From the NCBI RefSeq assembly GCF_009707485.1, contig NZ_CP046121.1, forward strand, positions 558,001-622,000: DNA of 64,000 nucleotides, given 5' to 3'. The position numbers were made by a program, and so were the translations under genes. Position 1 is the first letter of the stretch; the number at the start of each line of letters is the position of its first letter. The notes under the pieces are model-generated. The model made no database searches. It was not told the origin of the DNA and saw only the letters and a list, made by a program, of their open reading frames with translations. Origin of the DNA: Nostocoides sp. HKS02. Lineage in GTDB: Bacteria > Actinomycetota > Actinomycetes > Actinomycetales > Dermatophilaceae. Of this stretch, positions 30,880 to 38,782 are shown piece after piece.

Positions 30880-31713
30880 TCAGGAGGTGGCCACCGGCCG
30901 GGTCGGGTCGGTGATCCAGTCGCTCCAGGACCCGACGTACAACGCTGCTTCGATCCCGGCCTCGTGCAGGGCCAACACCTGGTGCGCCGCGCTCACGCCC
31001 GAGCCGCAGTACGACCCAACTCGGTCACCAGGACGAATCCCCGTGCGGGAGAACAGTTCTCGCAGCCTCTCGCCCGGCAGGAAGGTGCCGTCCGGGTTGG
31101 CGGTGTCGAGGGTGGGCGCGTTCCGCGCACCGGGGATGTGCCCCGCGACCGGATCGATCGGCTCGGTCTCACCGCGGTAGCGCTCGGGTGAGCGGGCGTC
31201 GAGCAGTACGCCGTCGCGGGCCAGGGCCTGCGCGCCTGCAGCATCGAGCACCGGCATCCCGCCCGCGTGCGCCTCGAACGAGCCGTCCCGGGGTGGGGGC
31301 GCCTCCGTCGTCGTCGCGCCACCGGCGGCCACCCAGGCAGCGAGCCCACCGTCGAGCACGCGCACGTCGCGGGCCCCGAAGTGCCGCAGGACCCACCAGG
31401 CGCGGGCGGCGGCGAACGACAGGCCCTGGTCGTAGACGACGATCGCGGAGTCGTCGTGCGCACCACAACGGCGCAGCGCCGCCTGCACGGCCTGGGCGGT
31501 CGGCAGCGGGTGGCGCCCGCCCGGTCCCGGGGGTCCGGCGAGCTCGGCGTCGAGGTCGACGTGGTGGGCCCCGGGCAGGTGCGCGGCGGCATACAGGTCC
31601 CGTCCTGGCGGCCCGCCCGCGGCGGTGAGGTTCCACTGGACGTCGACGAGCACGGGCTCGGCCCCGGTGGCCAGCAGGTCGAGGAGGTTGACGGCGCTGA
31701 GGAGGGCACGCAT
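30880..31713 (-). CDS. Sulfurtransferase, thiosulfate/3-mercaptopyruvate type
   Basis: Two-rhodanese-domain enzyme that moves sulfane sulfur to thiol acceptors. The protein has 277 residues. The inactive N-terminal rhodanese has LVDVQWNLTAAGGPPGRDLYAAAHLPGAHHVDLD, and the C-terminal active one has LLDARSPERYRGETEPIDPVAGHIPGARNAP. The catalytic Cys lies in GSYCGSGVSAAHQVLAL. CGSGVSA points to a 3-mercaptopyruvate sulfurtransferase-like loop rather than CRKGVT of rhodanese. ATG 31713 is used; a TTG four codons upstream is possible. It is convergent with the response regulator and divergent from dusB. Confidence 0.9.
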   Translation of the reverse strand: MRALLSAVNLLDLLATGAEPVLVDVQWNLTAAGGPPGRDLYAAAHLPGAHHVDLDAELAGPPGPGGRHPLPTAQAVQAALRRCGAHDDSAIVVYDQGLSFAAARAWWVLRHFGARDVRVLDGGLAAWVAAGGATTTEAPPPRDGSFEAHAGGMPVLDAAGAQALARDGVLLDARSPERYRGETEPIDPVAGHIPGARNAPTLDTANPDGTFLPGERLRELFSRTGIRPGDRVGSYCGSGVSAAHQVLALHEAGIEAALYVGSWSDWITDPTRPVATS

Positions 31714-31751
31714 TCGGTCAGTCAACCAGCAGATGGGACACTGGTGCCGCC

Positions 31752-32975
31752 ATGACCGCGACCCAGACGACCTCGCCGACCGCGCAGCCGCGTGCGGTCC
31801 TGCCAGCGCTCCAGATCGGCCCGCACACCATCGAGTCGCCAGTCGTGCTCGCGCCGATGGCGGGCATCACCAACCGGGCCTTCCGCAAGCTGTGCCGTGA
31901 GTACGGCCGGCAGGGCCTTGCGGCGGGCGGTGCGAGCGGCGCCACCTCGCTGTACGTCAGCGAGATGATCACCTCGCGTGCGCTGGTCGAGCGCACCCCC
32001 GAGACGATGCGGCTCATCGAGCACGACCCCGACGAGAGCCCGCGGTCCATCCAGCTCTACGGGGTCGACCCCGCGACCGTGGCAGCCGCCGTGAAGCTGC
32101 TGGTCACCGAGGACCGGGCCGACCACATCGACCTCAACTTCGGCTGCCCGGTGCCCAAGGTGACGCGCAAGGGCGGCGGGGCCGCGCTCCCGTGGAAGAA
32201 GGACCTCTTCGAGGCGATCGTCACCGGTGCCGTCCGCGAGGCGAGCAGGTATGCCGTGCCGGTCACGGTGAAGATGCGCAAGGGGATCGACGATGACCAC
32301 CTGACCTACCTCGACGCCGGACTCATCGCCGAGCGGGCAGGGGTCGCGGCCGTCGCCCTCCACGGCCGCACCGCGTCCCAGGCGTACTCGGGCGAGGCGG
32401 ACTGGAGCGCCATCGCGCGGCTCAAGGAGACGGTCCGGACCATCCCGGTGCTCGGCAACGGCGACATCTGGTCGGCCGAGGATGCCGTCCGCATGGTCGA
32501 GGAGACCGGGTGCGACGGCGTGGTCGTCGGGCGTGGCTGTCTGGGGCGGCCCTGGCTGTTCACCGACCTCGCCGCGGCCTTCGCAGGGACCACCGCGCGC
32601 GCGGAGCCGGGCCTCGGTGAGGTGCTGGCGACCCTGCGGCGCCACACGGAATACCTGGTGGACTTCTACGACGACGAGTTCAAGGCCTGCCGCGACATCC
32701 GCAAGCACATCGCGTGGTACCTCAAGGGGTTCCCGGCCGGGTCGACGGTGCGACACCAGCTCGCGCTGGTCGACTCCCTCGCGGCCCTCGACGGGCTGAT
32801 CGCCACCATGGACGACACGGCACCGTGGCCCGGTGACGCCGCCGAGGGCCAGCGCGGGCGGGCCGGGTCGCCGCGCCGGGTGGCCCTCCCAGACGGCTGG
32901 CTGGAGTCCCAGTCGCTCGACGACTCGGCGCGGGCCGTCGTGGCCGAGGCCGAGCTGTCGGTCTCCGGAGGCTGA
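31752..32975 (+). CDS. dusB: tRNA dihydrouridine synthase DusB
   Basis: FMN enzyme that reduces uridines in the tRNA D-loop. The protein has 407 residues. The N-terminal VVLAPMAGITNRAFRKLCREYG, the catalytic Cys in DHIDLNFGCPVPKVTRKGGGAALP, VALHGRTASQAYSGEADWSAI and NGDIWSAEDAVRMVEETGCDGVVVGRGCLGRPWLF are intact. The C-terminal helical domain has RDIRKHIAWYLKGFP. A tail of about 50 residues rich in Gly and Arg follows the conserved fold. The start ATG is 38 bases from the divergent sulfurtransferase. Confidence 0.94.
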   Translation: MTATQTTSPTAQPRAVLPALQIGPHTIESPVVLAPMAGITNRAFRKLCREYGRQGLAAGGASGATSLYVSEMITSRALVERTPETMRLIEHDPDESPRSIQLYGVDPATVAAAVKLLVTEDRADHIDLNFGCPVPKVTRKGGGAALPWKKDLFEAIVTGAVREASRYAVPVTVKMRKGIDDDHLTYLDAGLIAERAGVAAVALHGRTASQAYSGEADWSAIARLKETVRTIPVLGNGDIWSAEDAVRMVEETGCDGVVVGRGCLGRPWLFTDLAAAFAGTTARAEPGLGEVLATLRRHTEYLVDFYDDEFKACRDIRKHIAWYLKGFPAGSTVRHQLALVDSLAALDGLIATMDDTAPWPGDAAEGQRGRAGSPRRVALPDGWLESQSLDDSARAVVAEAELSVSGG

Positions 32976-33054
32976 TGGCCGGGGAGACGCCCGGCGCGCT
33001 GGGTCCACGTGCGCACCGTGGCTGGATGTCGGGCGTGCATGGCAGGCTGCGGTC

Positions 33055-33714
33055 ATGATCGGGACACCGGGCGGGTCGGCGGAGCGGCCGGCCACGTTCT
33101 TCTCCGGGCCGCAGGAGTTCCGGGCCTGGCTGGCCGCGCACCACGCGACGCGGACCGAGCTGTGGATGGGCCTGAACAAGAAGCACGTCCCCGAGCGCGG
33201 GCTCACGTGGGAGGAGGCCGTCCTCGAGGCGCTGTGCTGGGGGTGGATCGACTCCCAGGTGCAGAGCCTGGGCGCAGACGCAGTGCGCCAGCGGTGGACG
33301 CCACGCAAGCCCGGCAGCAACTGGAGTGCCATCAACATCGCCGCGGTCGAGCGACTCACCGCCGAGGGCCGCATGCAGCCCCCCGGCCTCGCCGCGTTCG
33401 AGAAGCGGCGCCCCGAGCGCTCGGCCATCTACTCCTACGAGCAGGCCGGCGAGCTCGCCCTGCCCCCGGAGTTCGCCGAGCGGCTGGCGGCCGATGCCGG
33501 GGCCGCGGCGTTCTGGGCGGTGGCCACCGCGTCGTACCGCAAGATCTGCGTGAACTGGGTCCTGACCGCCAAGCAGGCGGCCACCCGGGAGAAGCGGCTG
33601 CGCCAGCTCATCGACGACTCGTCGCAGGGTCGGCTCATCCCGTCGCAGCGTTACGGTCAGGAGCCGGCGTGGGTCGCGCGGGCGGCGCGCGCCGCCCAGG
33701 ACGCGGGCCTCTAG
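33055..33714 (+). CDS. YdeI/OmpD-associated family protein
   Basis: Cytoplasmic protein of 219 residues of the bacteriocin-protection YdeI/OmdA family. TFFSGPQEFRAWLAAHHATRTELWMGLNKKH, LTWEEAVLEALCWGWIDSQVQSLGADAVRQRWTPRKPGSNWS and the C-terminal RLRQLIDDSSQGRLIPSQRYG are the family's conserved blocks. Molecular role is not established. Its stop overlaps the -10 box of dgt, so dgt has its own promoter. Confidence 0.88.
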   Translation: MIGTPGGSAERPATFFSGPQEFRAWLAAHHATRTELWMGLNKKHVPERGLTWEEAVLEALCWGWIDSQVQSLGADAVRQRWTPRKPGSNWSAINIAAVERLTAEGRMQPPGLAAFEKRRPERSAIYSYEQAGELALPPEFAERLAADAGAAAFWAVATASYRKICVNWVLTAKQAATREKRLRQLIDDSSQGRLIPSQRYGQEPAWVARAARAAQDAGL

Positions 33715-33717
33715 AGT
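33712..33717 (+). promoter_or_regulatory. -10 box TAGAGT, leaderless start of dgt
   Basis: TAGAGT ends 7 bases before the dgt GTG at 33725 and includes the stop codon of the preceding gene. Confidence 0.4.
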
Positions 33718-33724
33718 CGCGTGC

Positions 33725-34954
33725 GTGGGATACACCGAGGCCGACCGTGAACGCTGGGTGCGCGAGGACCCGGTGCACAAGCTGGCCGACCGTGACGAGT
33801 TCGCCCGCGACCGGGCTCGGCTCGTGCACTCGGCCTCGCTGCGGCGGTTGTCGGCGAAGACCCAGGTGGTCGAGCCCGGTGACGACGACTCCGTCCGCAA
33901 CCGCCTCACGCACTCGCTCGAGGTCGCCCAGATCGGCCGCGAGTTCGGGGCAGCGCTGGGGTGCAGCGCCGACGTCGTCGACACGGCCTGCCTTGCCCAC
34001 GACCTCGGGCATCCACCGTTCGGCCACAACGGCGAGGAGGCGCTCGACGCCGTCGCCGATGGCATCGGGGGCTTCGAGGGCAACGCCCAGACGCTGCGCC
34101 TGCTCACCCGGCTCGAGCCCAAGCGGATCCACGCCGACGGCCGGCCGGCGGGCCTGAACCTCACCCGGGCGAGCCTCGACGCTTCGACGAAGTACCCCTG
34201 GTCCCGTGGTGACGCGCCTACTCCCACAGCGAAGTTCGGTGTCTACGACGACGACCTCCCGGTGTTCGAGTGGTTCCGCCTGCGCCGGGCTCCGGGGGAG
34301 CGGTGCATCGAGGCGGACGTCATGGACTGGTCCGACGACGTGGCGTACTCCGTGCACGACGTCGAGGATGCGATCACGTCCGGGCGGCTCGACCTGCGGC
34401 AGCTGCGTGACGCGGCCGACGTCGACCACGTGCTGGCGGTCGCCACGGGCACCTACGCCGTCGACCTCGGGACGGACGCACTGGGGGCCGCGCTGGAACG
34501 AGTGCTCGCCACCGGGGCCGTGCCCACGGCATACGACGGGTCGCGCACGGACCGGGCGGCGCTGAAGGACATGACCTCACGGCTCATCGGGCGCTTCGTC
34601 CAGGCCGTCGAGGTGGCGACCCGCGCCGAGCACGGCGACGGGCCACTGACGCGGTATGCCGCGAACCTCGTCGTCCCGGACACGACCCGGGCCGAGTGCG
34701 CCGTGCTGAAGGCGGTGGCGGCCCACTTCGTCATGAACGCCCACGAGCGCGTAGACCTGCTGGCGCACCAACGGCAGGTCGTCCGGGACCTGGTCGAGGC
34801 CTACCGAGCCGACCCCGTGCGTCGTCTGGACCCCGACCTCGTGGCGGACTGGAAGGCCGCAGACTCCGACGCCGCCGCGCTGCGCGTCGTGGTCGACCAG
34901 GTCGCCTCGCTGACCGACGTGCGGGCCCTGGTGCTCCACGAGCGGTGGAGGTGA
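33725..34954 (+). CDS. dgt: Deoxyguanosinetriphosphate triphosphohydrolase-like protein
   Basis: HD-domain enzyme that cleaves dNTPs to deoxynucleoside and triphosphate, adjusting dNTP pools. The protein has 409 residues. N-terminal ARDRARLVHSASLRRLSAKTQV, first metal ligand in NRLTHSLEVAQIGRE, the HD motif in CLAHDLGHPPFGHNGEEAL and the last Asp in DWSDDVAYSVHDVEDA are intact. dgt commonly precedes dnaG in actinobacteria; here an iron transport operon on the other strand has come between them. Confidence 0.93.
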   Translation: MGYTEADRERWVREDPVHKLADRDEFARDRARLVHSASLRRLSAKTQVVEPGDDDSVRNRLTHSLEVAQIGREFGAALGCSADVVDTACLAHDLGHPPFGHNGEEALDAVADGIGGFEGNAQTLRLLTRLEPKRIHADGRPAGLNLTRASLDASTKYPWSRGDAPTPTAKFGVYDDDLPVFEWFRLRRAPGERCIEADVMDWSDDVAYSVHDVEDAITSGRLDLRQLRDAADVDHVLAVATGTYAVDLGTDALGAALERVLATGAVPTAYDGSRTDRAALKDMTSRLIGRFVQAVEVATRAEHGDGPLTRYAANLVVPDTTRAECAVLKAVAAHFVMNAHERVDLLAHQRQVVRDLVEAYRADPVRRLDPDLVADWKAADSDAAALRVVVDQVASLTDVRALVLHERWR

Positions 34955-34969
34955 CCGGGGGCCGCGAGG

Positions 34970-36007
34970 TCAGCGCGTGGCGAAGGCTCGCGCTGGCCCC
35001 GCGACCGACAGCCCCACGACGGTGCCGGGGCGTGGCAGGTTTGTGCCCCTGACCCGTGCAGTGACGACCGTGTCGTCCGCGACCAGCCGGAGCGCCACCA
35101 GGGCGTCGTGCCCGAAATAGCTCGTCGACACCACCTCGGCGCACGGTCGGCCGGCCGACGGCAGTCCGAGCTCGAGCTGCTCGGGTCGCACGAGCACGTC
35201 GACCGGACCCGCTGGAGCGGGGTGGTGCACGGCCAGCCGGCCCAGTGCGGTGGTGACGGCGGCACCGTCGGCGGTCCCGCGCAGGAACACCGCACCCCCC
35301 AGAAACGCAGCGGTATGCCGGTCCGCTGGGCTGGCGTACACCTCGGCCGGGGTGCCGACCTGGGAGAACCTGCCCTCGTGCATCAGCGCCACCTCGTCGG
35401 CGAACGACAGGGCCTCGGCCTGGTCGTGGGTGACGAGGACGACGGTGACCCCCTCGTGGGCCAGCGCCTCGGCCACCGCATCACGGGTGGTGGCCCGCAG
35501 CCCGGCGTCGAGCGAGGAGAACGGCTCGTCGAGCAGGACCACCGCCGGTCGACGGGCGAGCGCGCGGGCGAGGGCCACCCGCTGTTGCTGCCCGCCCGAG
35601 AGCTGGTCGGGCCGGCGGATGGCCAGGTCGGGCGAGAGCCCCACGAGCTCGAGCAGCTCGGCAGCTCGGGTGCCGGCCCGCCGTGCTGACCTCCGCAGGC
35701 CGTAGGCCACGTTGGCGCCCACGCTGAGGTGCGGGAAGAGGTTGCCCTCCTGCGCGACGTAGCCGATCCCACGCCGCTCCGGTGACACCTGGACCCCCGG
35801 TCCCACGACGACGTCGTCCCCGAGCTGGACGGTCCCCGCATCCGGCGTCTGGAAGCCTGCGACCACCCGCAGCAGCGTGGTCTTGCCGCATCCCGACGGG
35901 CCGAGGATCGCCGAGGTTGTGCCCGAGGGGACCACGAGGTCGAGGCCGTGGAGGACGGGGCGGCCGCCGTGGGACGCGGCGACCCCCGCGATGCGCAGGG
36001 TGGTCAC
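34970..36007 (-). CDS. Iron(III) ABC transporter ATP-binding protein (FbpC-like)
   Basis: ATPase of a ferric-iron importer, 345 residues. Walker A GPSGCGKTT, YVAQEGNLFPHLSVGANVAYGLR, signature [16 protein letters not shown] and Walker B VVLLDEPFSSLD are intact. The C-terminal TOBE-like regulatory domain (about 240-345) contains VLVRPEQLELGLPS. The GTG at 36007 overlaps the permease stop by four bases. The DtxR box before the binding-protein gene makes iron the likely substrate. Confidence 0.92.
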   Translation of the reverse strand: MTTLRIAGVAASHGGRPVLHGLDLVVPSGTTSAILGPSGCGKTTLLRVVAGFQTPDAGTVQLGDDVVVGPGVQVSPERRGIGYVAQEGNLFPHLSVGANVAYGLRRSARRAGTRAAELLELVGLSPDLAIRRPDQLSGGQQQRVALARALARRPAVVLLDEPFSSLDAGLRATTRDAVAEALAHEGVTVVLVTHDQAEALSFADEVALMHEGRFSQVGTPAEVYASPADRHTAAFLGGAVFLRGTADGAAVTTALGRLAVHHPAPAGPVDVLVRPEQLELGLPSAGRPCAEVVSTSYFGHDALVALRLVADDTVVTARVRGTNLPRPGTVVGLSVAGPARAFATR

Positions 36008-37587
36008 GGGGTGGGCTCCTGGTCGGGTTGGCGCAGCAGCAGAGAGGTGAGGGGCGCCGACACGAGTACGAGGGCGGCGGCATAGGGTGCGGCGCCCGCG
36101 TAGTCGATGCTCTCGCTCGCGCTCCAGAACGCCGTGGCGAGCGTCTGGGTGCCGGTGGGCGCGAGCAGCAGGGTCGCGGTGAGCTCCGTCGAGGTCGCGA
36201 TGAACACCATGGCAAAACCGGCGAGCGCGCCTGGCGCGGTCAGCGGCAGGACGACCCGCACGAACGCGCGAAGCGGCCCGTCGCCAAGGGCGCGGGCGGC
36301 CTCGGACAGCTCCTCGGGTGCGTGCGCCATGGCCGCACGGATGCTCACCATGGCGCGGGGGATGAACAGGATCGTGTATGCCGCGACGAGGACCACGCTG
36401 GTTTGGTAGACCGGCCGTGCGTAGCGGACCGACAGGGTGACCAGGGCCAAGGCGATGACCACGCCGGGCAGGGCTGACGAGAGGTACGTCGCGCGCTCGA
36501 CGAGGACGGACAGCCAGGTCCGTCGGCGGGCGACGAGCCACGCGACCGGGAACGCGGCGACCACCGTGACCGCGCCAGCGACGAGGGCCAGCCGCAGCGT
36601 GCCCCAGAGGGTGGCCAGCAGGTCGGTCGGGGTGGCGCCGATCTGCGCGGCACCGCCCGCCAGGAACCAGTAGACGAGGCTGCCGAGCGGCACGCCGAGG
36701 GCGAGCGCGGCGAGCCCCGTGAGCGCCCCCAGGGCTGGGAAGGTCCCCCGGCCGAGCGAAGCCGGCAGCGCACGGCGCGCCGCGCCCCGCCCCAGGCGTG
36801 CGTGCCGCCGCGAACCGCGCAGCAGCAGCTCGGCCGTGAGCAGGGCCACGCACAGGGCGATCAGCACGACCGCCAGCAGACTGCCGGCGCTGTTGCTGAA
36901 GGCCACCTGGAACTGCTCGAGGATCGCGGTGGTGAAGGTCGGGAAGCGCAGCATGGCCAGCACCCCGAACTCCGACAGCAGGTGCAGCGCGACGAGGAGC
37001 ATCCCACCCAGGATCGCCGGGCGCAGCTGTGGCAGGACCGCGCGCCAGAACGAGCGCCAGGGCCCCAGCCCCAGCGTGCGAGCGGAGTCCTCGAGGCCCT
37101 GGTCGAGGCCGCGCAGCACGGCGGCCACGGGCAGGAAGACGAAGGGGAAGTACGACAGCGTCGTCACAAGGACCGCACCCCCCAGTCCCTGCAGGTCGGG
37201 CCGCACGGTGACCCATGCGTAGCTGTTGACGAAGGCCGGCACCGCCAGCGGGCACACCATGAGCACCCGCCAGAGCCGAGCCCCGGGCAGGGTGGTCCGC
37301 TCGACGAGCCACGCGCTGCCGACCCCCAGCACGCAGGTGAGGGCGACGGTGACCGCCACCAGGGCACCGGTGTTGCGCAGCAGCTCACCGACCCTGGGGC
37401 GCCACACCAGTGCCCAGGCAGCCTGCCCTCCGACGTCGAAGGCCTCGACGCCGACGACCGCCAGGGGGAGCAGGCACAGGACCGCGACCACCACGCCGGC
37501 CACGACGACCGGCGCGGCCGCGCGGCTGGCCGTTCCCGCGCGGCTGGCCGTTCCCGCGCGGCGGACACCGTCGCTGGTGCCGACCAC
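36004..37587 (-). CDS. Iron(III) ABC transporter permease (FbpB-like, two fused domains)
   Basis: Membrane subunit of 527 residues with about 12 helices in two homologous halves, each with a binding-protein-dependent transport EAA loop (ESARTLGLGPWRSFWRAVLPQLRPAILGG and EAARALGDGPLRAFVRVVLPLTAPGALAG). The GTG start at 37587 touches the stop codon of the binding-protein gene. Its N-terminus carries a duplicated RAGTAS segment coded by an 18-base tandem repeat. Together with the ATPase and binding protein it forms a complete ferric-iron importer. Confidence 0.92.
   Translation of the reverse strand: MVGTSDGVRRAGTASRAGTASRAAAPVVVAGVVVAVLCLLPLAVVGVEAFDVGGQAAWALVWRPRVGELLRNTGALVAVTVALTCVLGVGSAWLVERTTLPGARLWRVLMVCPLAVPAFVNSYAWVTVRPDLQGLGGAVLVTTLSYFPFVFLPVAAVLRGLDQGLEDSARTLGLGPWRSFWRAVLPQLRPAILGGMLLVALHLLSEFGVLAMLRFPTFTTAILEQFQVAFSNSAGSLLAVVLIALCVALLTAELLLRGSRRHARLGRGAARRALPASLGRGTFPALGALTGLAALALGVPLGSLVYWFLAGGAAQIGATPTDLLATLWGTLRLALVAGAVTVVAAFPVAWLVARRRTWLSVLVERATYLSSALPGVVIALALVTLSVRYARPVYQTSVVLVAAYTILFIPRAMVSIRAAMAHAPEELSEAARALGDGPLRAFVRVVLPLTAPGALAGFAMVFIATSTELTATLLLAPTGTQTLATAFWSASESIDYAGAAPYAAALVLVSAPLTSLLLRQPDQEPTP
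37521..37560 (-). repeat. 18-base tandem repeat in the iron permease N-terminus
   Basis: Two identical adjacent 18-base copies (37521-37538, 37539-37556) plus the first bases of a third. They encode RAGTAS repeated in the cytoplasmic head before the first helix; change in copy number would keep the frame. Confidence 0.85.
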
Positions 37588-38635
37588 CTAGAGGATGCCG
37601 GCCCTGGTCATCAGCGTGATGACCTTCGGGCCGTTGAGGGTGAACGGGTCCACGCTGGGTGCCTCGAGTGAGGCCAGGGGCTCCAGGGCGGGGTCGGAGG
37701 CGACGCCGTTGCCCACGGCATACTCCTTCGCGTCGCTGGTGGCGAGGACCTTCTGCCCCTGCGCGCTGGTCACGAAGGCGAGGAACTTCTGGGCCGTTGC
37801 CGCATGCTTGGTGGACTTGAGCACCCCGCCACCGGAGATGCTCACGAAGGCTCCCGGGTCGCGGTGGCGGAAGTAGAGCAGCGCGGTGTTCTTGCTGCCG
37901 GCCTTGGTGAGGGCCTGGTCGCGGTACCAGTAGTAGTGGTACATGATCCCGACGGGCACCTGGCCAGCGTTGACGGCCTTCATCACGGCAGTGTTGCTCT
38001 GGAAGACCTGCGCGCCGCTCTTGAGCCCGGCCAGCCAGGTCGCGGTCTTCTGCTCGCCCTGGGTGGCGAGGATGGCGCTGACGATCGCCTGGAAGTCGGC
38101 GCCGCCGGCTGCGGCGCCCCACTTGCCCTTCCACTCCGGCTTGGCCAGATCCATGATCGACGTCGGCAGCTGCGCCGCAGTGATCTTGCTGGGGTTGTAG
38201 ACGAGCACGGTGGACCGGGCGGCGATGCCCACCCACTGGTGCGTCGACGGCGCGTACTGCGGACCGACCTGGGCCGTCGTGGCGGGGTCGACGGCCGCGA
38301 GCAAGCCGGCGTTCTGCACGGTGGTCATGGCCGGCGAGTTCTCGGTGAGGAACACGTCGGCCGGCGATGAGCTGCCCTCCTGGACCAGCTGCGCGGCCAT
38401 CGACGAGTCACTGCCGTGGCGGACCTCGACGCGGATCCCGGTCCTGTCCTCGAAGGCCTTCGCCCACGCGTCGGTGAGGCTCTCGTGCTGGGCGTTGTAG
38501 ACCGTCAGGGTCTCGGGCTCGGGGGTGCCCTTCGCCTCGAGGGTGGAGCTCCCACAGGCCGCCAGCGCCAGAGCGGCGGTGGTTGCAAGGGCGACGAGGG
38601 GGGAGCAGGGCGGGCGGGGCGGTCCGGCGGCGCAT
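37588..38635 (-). pseudogene. Iron(III) ABC transporter substrate-binding lipoprotein (FbpA-like), frameshifted
   Basis: Ferric-binding lipoprotein, 348 residues if corrected. N-terminal MRRRTAPPALLP, then after the break LVALATTAALALAACGSS with a clear lipobox (LAAC), then PETLTVYNAQHESLTDAWAKAFEDRTGIRVEVRHG and the tyrosine-rich iron site YHYYWYRDQ. The break is a run of six G at 38598-38603 inside the signal peptide; five would restore it. A start at ATG 38400 would drop the signal peptide, so a shorter call is wrong. Likely repressed by DtxR/IdeR with iron. Confidence 0.85.
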
Positions 38636-38664
38636 CACGCGAGTTCTCCAAGGGTAGCGGTTAC

Positions 38665-38683
38665 AAAGGTAAGCCTTACCTTA
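38665..38683. promoter_or_regulatory. DtxR/IdeR iron box
   Basis: The 19-base site matches 14 of 19 positions of the iron-box consensus TTAGGTTAGSCTAACCTAA, and its inner 17 bases are a perfect palindrome (AAGGTAAG, C, CTTACCTT). It lies 30 bases before the iron binding-protein gene, so iron-loaded DtxR/IdeR should repress the importer. Confidence 0.75.
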
Positions 38684-38755
38684 CCTGACGGGGATCGCTG
38701 GTCCGCGCACCCCCGGGTCTGGGGATCCGGGCCGCGCAGGTCCGCCCGCAGCACC

Positions 38756-38761
38756 TAGACT
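38756..38761 (+). promoter_or_regulatory. -10 box TAGACT upstream of dnaG
   Basis: TAGACT lies 21 bases before the dnaG GTG, and AGGAGG follows at 38772-38777. Unlike neighbouring TAGACT promoters this transcript has a normal leader with a ribosome site. Confidence 0.45.
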
Positions 38762-38782
38762 CGGCCGCGAACAGGAGGGCCA

